Positions 14,675-22,785 of a DNA stretch of 64,000 nt are shown in pieces. The notes beneath the pieces were generated by a model. It searched no databases and had not been told where the DNA came from. It saw only the letters and a list, made by a program, of their open reading frames with translations. Both the position numbers and the translations under genes were made by a program. Position 1 is the first letter of the stretch; each line of letters begins with the position of its first letter. The stretch is from GCA-003244245 sp052390115 (GTDB lineage: Bacteria > Actinomycetota > Actinomycetes > Mycobacteriales > Pseudonocardiaceae): the NCBI GenBank assembly GCA_052390115.1, contig JBQTHE010000011.1:1-64000 (forward strand), written 5' to 3'.

Positions 14675-16767
14675 GCGGTCTGGAGGCGGTGTTCACGCCC
14701 CGCCGGATCGCCCTGGTCGGGGCGTCGGAGCGACCCGGCACCATGGGTGAGCTGTTCTGGCGCAACCTCGCCGGCTTTCCCGGCGACGTCGTGCCCGTGA
14801 CCCCGTCGAGGCGCAGCGTCGGAGGCGTCAAGACCTACCCGAGCCTGGCCTCGGTCGACGGCGAGGTCGACCTCGCCGTCGTCGTGGTGCGCGCCGCCGC
14901 GGTGCCAGGGGTGATCCGCGAGGCCGGTGCCAAGGGGGTGCCCGCCGCGCTGGTGATCAGCGGCGGGTTCGCCGAGACGGGCACCGACGGAGCCGCCCTG
15001 CAGGCCGAGGTCGTCGCCGCCGCGCGGGCCGGTGGGGTGCGGCTCGTCGGACCCAACTGCTTCGGCGTGCAGAACTGCGACCTGCCGCTCAACGCGTCGA
15101 TGGCCACCGGCCTTCCCCCGGGAGGCGGCGGGATCACGCTGGCCACCCAGTCCGGGTCTTACGGCATGGCGATCCACACCCTTGCGGTCGACGAGCGCAC
15201 CCGGTTCGCCAAGGTGTACGCGGTCGGGAACAAGGCCGATATCGGTGACGCGGAGCTGCTGCGCTACCTCGCCACCGACCCGGCCAGCCGCACGCTGTGC
15301 TTCTTCCTGGAGTCACTGCCCGACGGCCGCGAGTTCTGCGATGCCGCCGAAGCGGCCCGGGCGGCGGGCAAACCGGTGATCGTGGCCCGAACCGGACGCT
15401 CACCGGCGGGGGTCCGGGCCGCGCAGTCGCACACCGCGGCGCTGGCCGGTCGCGAGCGAATCTGGCGGGCCGCCTTCGAGCAGGCTGGTGTGCTGGTGGC
15501 CCGCTCCGGGTTGGAGATGCTCGACGCCGCCCGCGCGCTGGACTCGCAGCCAGCGCCGGACGGCAACCGGGTCGCGATCATCACCAACTCTGGGGGTACC
15601 GGGGTGGAACTGGCCGACCTGCTCGCCGATGAGGGCCTGACCGTTCCGGAGCTGTCTCGAAAGCTGCGCGACGAGCTCCAACCCCTGCTGCCGCAGCATG
15701 CCAGCGCGGCCAACCCGGTCGACATCACCCCGGTGTGGTCGCGTTTTGCCGAGCTGTACCCGTACCTGGTGGACCGGCTGGCCCGCTCGGGTGAGGTGGA
15801 CGTGGTCGTCCCGGTCCTGCTGCAACGTGCCGCCACCGACGAAACCGTCGCGGCGGCCGTCCGCGACGCGGTGGCCCGGCTCCGTTCGGCGGGACTGGCC
15901 GTGCCGGTCTACGTGTGCTGGGTGGCGCCACGCAGTGCCCGAGCCAATGCCGAGCTGCTGCAAGAGGCCGGCGTGCCCTGCTTCGAGTGGCCAGAACGCA
16001 CCGCCCGCGCCGTAGCCCACGCAGTCCGCTACCGCAACCCCCACCTGCCCCGTGGCCGCCGCCATTCGGAACCTTTGAGCGGTCTCCAGGGTGCCCGCGA
16101 TCGCTCTTCGGAACCTTTTAGCGGTTCCCGCCGGCAACTCGACCTTGATGTGGGGGCTGGGGTGTTGCGGGGTGCGGGGGTTGGGGTGGTGGAGTCGATC
16201 ACGTGCAGTGATGTGCCGGGGGCGGTCGCCGCGGCCGAGCACTTCGGCTATCCGGTGGTGTGCAAAGTGGTGCACCCCGACCTGGTTCACCGCAGTGACG
16301 TCGATGGGGTCCGTCTGAACATCAGCGGTCCCTATGCGGTCCGGACGGCGGCACGGGCGCTGTTCGGACTCGCCGACAGAGCCCGGGTGCAGGTCCAACC
16401 CCAGCTCAGCGGGATCGAGGTCGCCGTCGGCGGCCTGCGCGACCCCCAGTTCGGGCCGGTTGTCATGATCGGCCTGGGCGGGATCCTGGTCGAGGTGATG
16501 GGTGATGTGGCGTTCGGTCTCGCCCCACTACAGACCGGCGACGCGCACCGGTTGATCGCGAGCCTGCGGGGCTACGCCGTCCTCACCGGAGCCCGCGGGC
16601 GCGAACCGGTCGACCTGGACGCGCTGGCCGGCGCGGTGTGCGCGGTCGGCGACCTGCTGGCTGCCAGACCCGAGATCGCTGAACTCGACCTGAACCCGCT
16701 GCTGGCCACCCCGAGCGGCGCCGTGGCGGTGGACTGGCGCATCACGATCGCGGACGTACCGGGCTGA
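14662..16767 (+). CDS. ADP-forming acyl-CoA synthetase, fused alpha-beta
   Basis: The 701-aa protein is an ADP-forming acetate-CoA-ligase-type synthetase that couples carboxylate, CoA and ATP. The N-terminal CoA-binding domain begins FTPRRIALVGASERPGTMG. The phosphohistidine ligase domain follows (QSGSYGMAI, then QSHTAALAGRERIWRAAFEQ), then an ATP-grasp domain (YPVVCKVVHPDLVHRSDVDG, VQVQPQLSGIEVAVG, ELDLNPLL). Two GTG codons, 14662 and 14668, are plausible starts inside the end of subunit B. The linker between ligase and ATP-grasp halves carries a paired repeat (16064-16125) translated in frame. Acting on the final carboxylate of epoxide degradation is the likely role. Confidence 0.8.
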   Translation: MRVLSGLEAVFTPRRIALVGASERPGTMGELFWRNLAGFPGDVVPVTPSRRSVGGVKTYPSLASVDGEVDLAVVVVRAAAVPGVIREAGAKGVPAALVISGGFAETGTDGAALQAEVVAAARAGGVRLVGPNCFGVQNCDLPLNASMATGLPPGGGGITLATQSGSYGMAIHTLAVDERTRFAKVYAVGNKADIGDAELLRYLATDPASRTLCFFLESLPDGREFCDAAEAARAAGKPVIVARTGRSPAGVRAAQSHTAALAGRERIWRAAFEQAGVLVARSGLEMLDAARALDSQPAPDGNRVAIITNSGGTGVELADLLADEGLTVPELSRKLRDELQPLLPQHASAANPVDITPVWSRFAELYPYLVDRLARSGEVDVVVPVLLQRAATDETVAAAVRDAVARLRSAGLAVPVYVCWVAPRSARANAELLQEAGVPCFEWPERTARAVAHAVRYRNPHLPRGRRHSEPLSGLQGARDRSSEPFSGSRRQLDLDVGAGVLRGAGVGVVESITCSDVPGAVAAAEHFGYPVVCKVVHPDLVHRSDVDGVRLNISGPYAVRTAARALFGLADRARVQVQPQLSGIEVAVGGLRDPQFGPVVMIGLGGILVEVMGDVAFGLAPLQTGDAHRLIASLRGYAVLTGARGREPVDLDALAGAVCAVGDLLAARPEIAELDLNPLLATPSGAVAVDWRITIADVPG
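16064..16125. repeat. paired 20-bp repeat inside the acyl-CoA synthetase gene
   Basis: ATTCGGAACCTTTGAGCGGT at 16064 and CTTCGGAACCTTTTAGCGGT at 16106 differ at three positions and are offset by 42 bp (14 codons). They encode HSEPLSG and SSEPFSG in the interdomain linker. The ATTCGG core and the offset resemble the palindromic doublets at 43807-43871 and 52536-52597, so this may be a diverged copy. Confidence 0.65.
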
Positions 16768-16918
16768 ATCGGTCCTGTCAGGACGAGTCCACGTCTCTAG
16801 CTTTGGCCTGGGATCACGACGTATTGCCCATCGGCTATCCCTACTGTGGGCGCCGTCACATTGTGGGATGGGCGGTTCGCGCCCGCGTTGCCGCCCCTCG
16901 AGGAGGAGGAGAGCAAGC

Positions 16919-18028
16919 GTGCGCATCGGATCTCAGGACGTGCTCCTGCCCACCACCATGGTGGGCAACTACCCCAACCCGCGCTGGTACGACGGCCACG
17001 CCTATGCCGTCTACCCCAAGGGCGAGTTCATCTACGACGCGATCAGCCGGGAGGCGCACGAGGACGCCATCGGGGCGATCGTCCGCGACCAGGAAGCGGC
17101 GGGTCTGGACATCATCTGCGACGGCCGGGTCAACGGGGGAGACTCGCCGTATGGTCAGATCCTGTACCACTACGTCGAGCGGATGACCGGCTACAAGCTG
17201 TCCGGCCCGCCGATCGGCCTGCCGATCTACTCCACCCTGTTCGCCCCCACCTGTGTGGGCGAGGTGACCCGCGAGCACCCGTTCCACCTGGCCACCCTGC
17301 GCGCGACCCGCAAGGCCACCAAGAAACCAATCAAGATCTCCTACACCGGTATCCAGGTAATCGCGGCGGCGACGAACAACCAGTACTACTCGGAGACCAA
17401 GGAACTGGCGATGGCGATCGCCAAAGCGTTCAACGAGGACTTCAAGGAGCTTGCTGACAACGGTTGCGACATCATCCAGCTCGACGAGTTCGTCTGGCCC
17501 TACGGTATGGGCGATTGGGAGATCGAGGTGCTCAACGCCGCGGTGGAAGGCGCGGGCTGCCAGTTCTGGGTGCACACCTGCTGGGGCAACTACTCAGGCA
17601 CGCCCGGCTACTTCCCGGACGAGGAGGAGCGCGAATTCGGTGCCTGGGTCCTCGACCGCCGGCCGGCAACGGCTCCCGCACCCGCCCGCGCGCAGGGGAT
17701 CTTCCCGCAAGTTCTCGATGCCAACATCGACGTGCTGAACTACGAGGTCGGGCGGACCGGCGCGGACGACCTCAAACCGCTGCTGGACCACAACTGGTCG
17801 AAGGACTTCACGGCCGGGGTCATCGACGTCAAGTCCACCGTGACCGAGACTGCTGAGGAGGTCGCCGATCGGATCCGGCAGGTGCTCGAATACGTGCCGG
17901 CCGGGCGGCTTGGCCTGTCCACCGACTGCGGCCTGATCAACCTGCCGCGGATGCTGGCGGCAAGCAAGCTCCGGGCACTCGCCGATGGCGCCGCCCTCGT
18001 GCGCGAGGAACTGGCCGGCAAGCAATAG
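16919..18028 (+). CDS. epoxyalkane:coenzyme M transferase
   Basis: The 369-aa zinc enzyme of the MetE-like superfamily transfers the thiol of CoM to an epoxide, opening it to a 2-hydroxyalkyl-CoM. It lacks the N-terminal half of cobalamin-independent methionine synthase, and its length equals that of known epoxyalkane:CoM transferases. The zinc ligands are visible as His219 and Cys221 (WVHTCWGNYSG) and Cys337 (STDCGLINLP). Other family marks are TMVGNYPNPRWYDG at the start, CDGRVNGGDSPYGQ and DIIQLDEFVWPYG. The GTG 16919 has a strong GGAGGAGGA RBS. It follows the synthetase after 151 bp and may have its own promoter. Together with the upstream CoM genes the assignment is strong. MetE-like methyltransferase is the less likely alternative. 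Confidence 0.88.
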   Translation: MRIGSQDVLLPTTMVGNYPNPRWYDGHAYAVYPKGEFIYDAISREAHEDAIGAIVRDQEAAGLDIICDGRVNGGDSPYGQILYHYVERMTGYKLSGPPIGLPIYSTLFAPTCVGEVTREHPFHLATLRATRKATKKPIKISYTGIQVIAAATNNQYYSETKELAMAIAKAFNEDFKELADNGCDIIQLDEFVWPYGMGDWEIEVLNAAVEGAGCQFWVHTCWGNYSGTPGYFPDEEEREFGAWVLDRRPATAPAPARAQGIFPQVLDANIDVLNYEVGRTGADDLKPLLDHNWSKDFTAGVIDVKSTVTETAEEVADRIRQVLEYVPAGRLGLSTDCGLINLPRMLAASKLRALADGAALVREELAGKQ

Positions 18029-18058
18029 GTCGAAGCGCCGGCTTGTTCTTACCGGGTC

Positions 18059-18772
18059 TCACCCGCTCGACAACAGCACGTGGCCGATCAACAGGGCGGC
18101 GCTCGCGGCAGCCACCGCGAGCACCGCCCGGCGCGTCCAGCCGTTGTCGAGCACCTGGCGGGCCGGCCCGGACAGTGCGAAACCGGCCAGCAGGAAGGGG
18201 GTGAGGAGGGCTGCGCTGGCCAACGATTCGCTGGTGACCTGGCCCGCGGCGGCCAGCGCGGCGATTGAGGTCACCGACCCCAGGACGAAGTAGCCGGCGA
18301 TCGTGCCGCGAACCCGTGGGCCCGTCTCGTGCTGGTAGAGCAACGCGATGGGCGGTCCGCCGATCCCCGCCGCGGTGCCCCCCGCCCCGCTGGCGGCCCC
18401 CGCGAGCAGCAGTGCGCGGGGTCGCGGGCGTGGCCGCCAGGCGAGCAGCGACAGCCCCACGCAGGCGAGCACGCAGAGTCCGACAACCAAGCTGAACACC
18501 CGCTGCGACAACGCCACCACCGCGAGTACGCCAAGCCCGGTACCGGGCAACCGGCCCAGCATCGCCCACCCGATCCCGGGCCAGTCAGCGTGCCGCCCGT
18601 CCCGGACCACCGCAAGCACCGAGTGCACGGTTCCCAGCAAGATCAACGGAACCGGGACGAGCGCGGGATCGACCAGGGCCAGCAACGGTGCTGCCACCAA
18701 CGCCATGCCGTATCCGACCGCGCCCTGCACCAGCGCACCCAGCGCCACCACCAGGCCGGCCGCGAGGATCAT
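18059..18772 (-). CDS. TauE/SafE family sulfite/sulfonate permease
   Basis: This 237-aa integral membrane protein of about eight hydrophobic helices has the family repeats GALVQGAVGYGMALVAAP at the N terminus and SGAGGTAAGIGGPPIALLY in the middle. TauE/SafE proteins move sulfite, sulfonates or other organosulfur anions across the membrane. It converges on the epoxide:CoM transferase gene with a 30-bp gap and faces away from the CoM operons. Given that CoM is a sulfonate made from sulfite, a transport role for sulfite or CoM-derived sulfonates is plausible but inferred from position. Confidence 0.75.
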   Translation of the reverse strand: MILAAGLVVALGALVQGAVGYGMALVAAPLLALVDPALVPVPLILLGTVHSVLAVVRDGRHADWPGIGWAMLGRLPGTGLGVLAVVALSQRVFSLVVGLCVLACVGLSLLAWRPRPRPRALLLAGAASGAGGTAAGIGGPPIALLYQHETGPRVRGTIAGYFVLGSVTSIAALAAAGQVTSESLASAALLTPFLLAGFALSGPARQVLDNGWTRRAVLAVAAASAALLIGHVLLSSG

Positions 18773-18785
18773 CGTCGGCGCGCCG

Positions 18786-19565
18786 TCATCGCACGCCCCG
18801 GTAGGAGATCCGCTCCGGCGCGGAGTGGGTCGCGAGGTACTCCTCGAAGGTGATGCGTCCGTCGGCGTGATTCGGCGTGAGGTGCCCGCCGCGCCGGTAG
18901 CCGAAGAAGGCCTTGCCGGGCACGCGGACCGACAGCAACCGGCGGCGACGCCCGATGACCCTCAGATAGGCCTCGGCCAGGTCCCGGACCGTCCGCACCT
19001 CGGGCCCGCCGAGGTCGCGAGGGTGCCCGCTCGGCACGCGGGTGGCCAGCTCGACAAGGCGGGTCGCGACGTCACGGACGGCGATCGGCTGCACGCTGAG
19101 GTCAGGTACCGGCATGATCGGCAAGCTCGCGGCTGCGGCGAGCCCGCACCGGATCAGGTCGTGGAACTGGGTGGTGCGCAGGATCGTGTACGGCAGCCCG
19201 GAGGTCTCGATCGCCCGTTCCGCGGCGAGCTTGAGCCGGTAGTAGGCGTGCGGGACGCGATCGACCCCGACGATGGAGATGTACACCAGATGCGGTCCGC
19301 CCGCCGCCCGGACGGCCGTGAGCAGCGTCCGATCCACCTTGCCGCGAAGGTCACCCGCACAGTGGATGACCGCGTCCGTCGCGCGCAGCGCGGCGTCGAG
19401 GCCCTCGCCACTGCGATAGTCGACGGTCGCCCAAGCGTAGGGCCGCGGGCCGGTCGGCGGCGGTCGGCGGCTCGCGAGCCGAACCTGATGCCCAGAGTCG
19501 AGCAAGCGTTGCACCACTGCGCGACCGAGAACTCCGGTACCGCCGGTGACCAGGATCGAGCTCAT
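18786..19565 (-). CDS. NmrA-like atypical SDR, NAD(P)-binding protein
   Basis: The 259-aa Rossmann-fold protein begins SILVTGGTGVLGRAVVQRLL (TGGTGxLG cofactor motif of extended/atypical SDRs) with an arginine near LASRRPP that favours NADP. YYRLKLAAERAIETSG carries the Tyr-x-x-x-Lys-like pattern, and TILRTTQFHDLI is typical of NmrA and complex-I-associated family members. It precedes the TauE/SafE gene by 13 bp on the same strand and is probably cotranscribed. Substrate unknown; it could be a quinone or nitroaromatic reductase or a redox sensor. Confidence 0.7.
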   Translation of the reverse strand: MSSILVTGGTGVLGRAVVQRLLDSGHQVRLASRRPPPTGPRPYAWATVDYRSGEGLDAALRATDAVIHCAGDLRGKVDRTLLTAVRAAGGPHLVYISIVGVDRVPHAYYRLKLAAERAIETSGLPYTILRTTQFHDLIRCGLAAAASLPIMPVPDLSVQPIAVRDVATRLVELATRVPSGHPRDLGGPEVRTVRDLAEAYLRVIGRRRRLLSVRVPGKAFFGYRRGGHLTPNHADGRITFEEYLATHSAPERISYRGVR

Positions 19566-19621
19566 CGCCCCATTCTGCCCACGACATCGACTGCAGAAGG
19601 CCGGGCCGGCACTGCCGACCT

Positions 19622-22516
19622 TCAGGGGGGCGCCGCGCCCGTGGCGGTGCGTCGCGCCATGCCGCGCAGCACGTACTGCAGGATCCCGCCGTGACGGTAG
19701 TACTCGGCCTCACCGGGGGTGTCGATGCGCACCACAGCGTCGAACTCCACCGGATCCACCCCCGCGCGGGTGGCCGTGACGTGCACAGTGCCCGGGATGG
19801 GGCCGTCGTTGAGCGCGGTGATGCCGGAGATGTCGAAAGTCTCAGTACCGTCCAGGCCCAGCGACGAGGCCGATTCGCCTGCCGGGAACTGCAACGGAAG
19901 CACACCCATTCCGATCAGGTTGGAGCGGTGAATACGTTCGAACGACTCGACGAGCACCGCGCACACCCCGAGCAGCCGGGTGCCCTTGGCCGCCCAGTCC
20001 CGCGAGGAGCCCGAGCCGTACTCCTTGCCACCCAGGACCAGCAACGGGATACCGGCCTCGCCGTAGCGCTGTGCCGCGTCATAGATGGATACCGGCCCGA
20101 CACCGCCGGACTCCGCGGTGAAGTCGCGGGTGTAACCACCGCTGACCGGATTTTCCGAGATCGCGTCCAGCAGCAGGTTGCGCAACCGGATGTTGGCGAA
20201 CGTGCCGCGGATCATCACCTCGTGGTTGCCCCGGCGGGACCCGTAGGAATTGAAGTCCTTGCGCGCCACACCGTGGTCGGACAGGTACCGCCCGGCCGGG
20301 GAGTCTTCCTTGATCGCCCCGGCCGGAGAGATGTGGTCGGTGGTCACCGAGTCACCGAGCAACGCCAGCACCCGGGCCCCGGAGATGTCGGCCACCGGCG
20401 GCGGTTGTGCAGCCATACCCTCGAAATACGGGGGCTTGCGAACATAGGTGGACTCCGGGTCCCAGCTGAAGGTTTCACCTTCCGGGGTGGGCAGTGACTG
20501 CCAGCGTGCGTCGCCGGCGAAGACGTCGGCGTAGTCCTTGGCGAACATCTCCTGGCTGATCGCGGACTCGATCACCTTCTGGATCTCCTCCGGGGCGGGC
20601 CAGATGTCAGTCAGGTAGACCTGGTTGCCGTCCCGGTCGAGGCCCAGCGGGTCGCTCGCGAAGTCGAAGTCCATCGTTCCCGCCAGCGCGTAGGCGACCA
20701 CCAAGGGGGGTGAGGCGAGGTAGTTCATCATCACGTCCGGGTTGATCCGGCCCTCGAAGTTGCGATTGCCGGACAGCACGCTGACCACCGCGAGGTCGGC
20801 GTCGTGGACAGCTTGGGAGACCTCGTCGGGTAGCGGGCCCGAGTTGCCGATGCAGGTCGTACAGCCGTAGCCGACCAGGTGGTAGCCGAGCTTCTCCAGG
20901 TACGGCCACAGGCCGGCCTTCTCGTAGTAGTCGGTGACCACCTGGGAGCCGGGAGCCATCGATGTCTTCACCCATGGCTTGACGGTCAGGCCCCGGTCGA
21001 CGGCGTTGCGGGCCAGCAGCGCTGCGCCGATCATCACCGATGGGTTGGATGTGTTGGTGCATGAGGTGATCGAGGCGATCACCACCGCGCCGTGGTCGAT
21101 CTCGTACCCGGCGCCCTCGGTAGTGTGCACTGGTGTGGGGGAGCTGAGACGGCCCTGCGCACTGGCTGCGGCCGAGATCGTGGCGCGTGGCCGGCCGCCG
21201 CCGTTGCCCCTGCTCACCGCCGGCGAATCGCTGGCCGGGAAGGATTCCTCGCCCGCCTCGTCCACCGTAGAGTCCGCTGACTCCCCTGAGTCGTCGTCGG
21301 AGGCGTAGTCGACCAGCGCGTGGCGGAAGGCGATCTTGGCATCGGACAGCGGGATGCGGTCCTGTGGGCGCTTAGGTCCGGCGATGCAGGGCACCACGGT
21401 GGAGAGATCCAACTCAAGGTACTCGGAGTAGGTGGCCTCGCGGGTCGGGTCGTGCCAGAGACCCTGTTCCTTGGCGTAGGCCTCGACCAGCGCGAGCTGC
21501 TCAGCAGGGCGGCCGGTGAACTTCAGGTAGCGGACGGTCTCCTCGTCGATCGGGAAGATCGCGCAGGTAGAGCCGAACTCCGGGCTCATGTTGCCGATGG
21601 TGGCGCGGTTGGCCAGCGGCACCGCTGCCACCCCCTCGCCGTAGAACTCGACGAACTTCCCGACCACGCCATGCCGGCGCAGCATCTGGGTCAGGGTGAG
21701 GACGACGTCGGTGGCCGTCGCCCCGGGTGGGATGGAACCGGCCAGTTTGCAGCCGACCACCTGCGGGATGAGCATGGATACCGGCTGGCCGAGCATCGCC
21801 GCCTCGGCCTCGATGCCGCCCACCCCCCACCCCAGCACACCCAGCCCGTTGACCATCGTGGTGTGGCTGTCGGTGCCCACCACAGTGTCCGGGTAGGCCT
21901 GGCCGTGGCGGGTGATCACGACGCGGGCCAGGTGCTCGATGTTGACCTGGTGCACGATCCCGGTCCCCGGCGGAACCACCCTGAACTCGTCAAAGGCGCC
22001 CTGGCCCCAGCGCAGGAACTGGTAGCGCTCCCGGTTTCGCTGATACTCCAGGTCGACATTGCGCTGGAAGGCGTCCGGACGGCCGAACACGTCGGCAATC
22101 ACCGAGTGGTCGATGACCAACTCGGCCGGCGCCAGCGGATTCACCGCCTGCGGGTCACCGCCCAAGGCCATCACCGCCTCGCGCATGGTGGCCATATCGA
22201 CCACGCAGGGCACCCCGGTGAAATCCTGCATGATCACCCGAGCGGGGGTGAACTGGATCTCAGTGGACGATGCGCCCTGGGCGTCCCAGCCGACGAGGGC
22301 TTCGATGTGCTCGGCCGTGACATGCGCGCCGGCAGCCTCCGATTCGAAGCGCAGCAGGTTTTCCAGCAGCACCTTCAGGCTGTAGGGCAGGGCACGCCAC
22401 TGCGCGCCGAGCCGCTGGTCCAGCGCGGCCAACCGGAACACCTCATAGCAGGCATCCCCGATGGCCAGCGTGCCGCGGGTGCCGAAGGTGTCGGCGCTGG
22501 CTGCTGCGTGGGTCAC
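19622..22516 (-). CDS. acnA: aconitate hydratase A
   Basis: The 964-aa TCA-cycle enzyme interconverts citrate and isocitrate using a 4Fe-4S cluster. Cluster cysteines appear in ASITSCTNTSNP (about residue 485) and GCTTCIGNSG (about residues 550-553). The N-terminal QDFTGVPCVVDMA and the C-terminal swivel domain (GGKEYGSGSSRDWAAKG) are complete. An acidic, serine-rich insert of roughly 60 residues (about 405-465) precedes the first cysteine, as in other actinobacterial aconitases. The GTG start has GAGAGGA upstream. In mycobacteria acn likewise lies near ripA and the inhA operon, which supports the lineage call. Confidence 0.95.
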   Translation of the reverse strand: MTHAAASADTFGTRGTLAIGDACYEVFRLAALDQRLGAQWRALPYSLKVLLENLLRFESEAAGAHVTAEHIEALVGWDAQGASSTEIQFTPARVIMQDFTGVPCVVDMATMREAVMALGGDPQAVNPLAPAELVIDHSVIADVFGRPDAFQRNVDLEYQRNRERYQFLRWGQGAFDEFRVVPPGTGIVHQVNIEHLARVVITRHGQAYPDTVVGTDSHTTMVNGLGVLGWGVGGIEAEAAMLGQPVSMLIPQVVGCKLAGSIPPGATATDVVLTLTQMLRRHGVVGKFVEFYGEGVAAVPLANRATIGNMSPEFGSTCAIFPIDEETVRYLKFTGRPAEQLALVEAYAKEQGLWHDPTREATYSEYLELDLSTVVPCIAGPKRPQDRIPLSDAKIAFRHALVDYASDDDSGESADSTVDEAGEESFPASDSPAVSRGNGGGRPRATISAAASAQGRLSSPTPVHTTEGAGYEIDHGAVVIASITSCTNTSNPSVMIGAALLARNAVDRGLTVKPWVKTSMAPGSQVVTDYYEKAGLWPYLEKLGYHLVGYGCTTCIGNSGPLPDEVSQAVHDADLAVVSVLSGNRNFEGRINPDVMMNYLASPPLVVAYALAGTMDFDFASDPLGLDRDGNQVYLTDIWPAPEEIQKVIESAISQEMFAKDYADVFAGDARWQSLPTPEGETFSWDPESTYVRKPPYFEGMAAQPPPVADISGARVLALLGDSVTTDHISPAGAIKEDSPAGRYLSDHGVARKDFNSYGSRRGNHEVMIRGTFANIRLRNLLLDAISENPVSGGYTRDFTAESGGVGPVSIYDAAQRYGEAGIPLLVLGGKEYGSGSSRDWAAKGTRLLGVCAVLVESFERIHRSNLIGMGVLPLQFPAGESASSLGLDGTETFDISGITALNDGPIPGTVHVTATRAGVDPVEFDAVVRIDTPGEAEYYRHGGILQYVLRGMARRTATGAAPP

Positions 22517-22785
22517 GGGCTACTCCTCTCGGAGGGTTGGGCTCGGACCTCGGCCGTGACTTGACGTCTGCCCACCCGCCGGTGCGATCAACGGCTGAAG
22601 CTGTTACACCCCATTAAAGAGCCCGATCGGTCGTGGTAACCCGCTCGGCGGACCCGTCGGCGGCGACCCCACTATTAGGGGCTGCCTCACGCCGGAGGTC
22701 GGTCATAGCCTGAGCCGACACCACCAGCATATCGGGCCGAGCGCTCAACGTTTGGCGAATCGAGACCACGCCGGAGGCAGCAGCC

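Noticed and set aside
16919..18028. Methionine synthase (MetE)
   Set aside because: It lacks the N-terminal half of MetE, and its length and sequence blocks fit epoxyalkane:CoM transferase; the CoM operon next door supports that.
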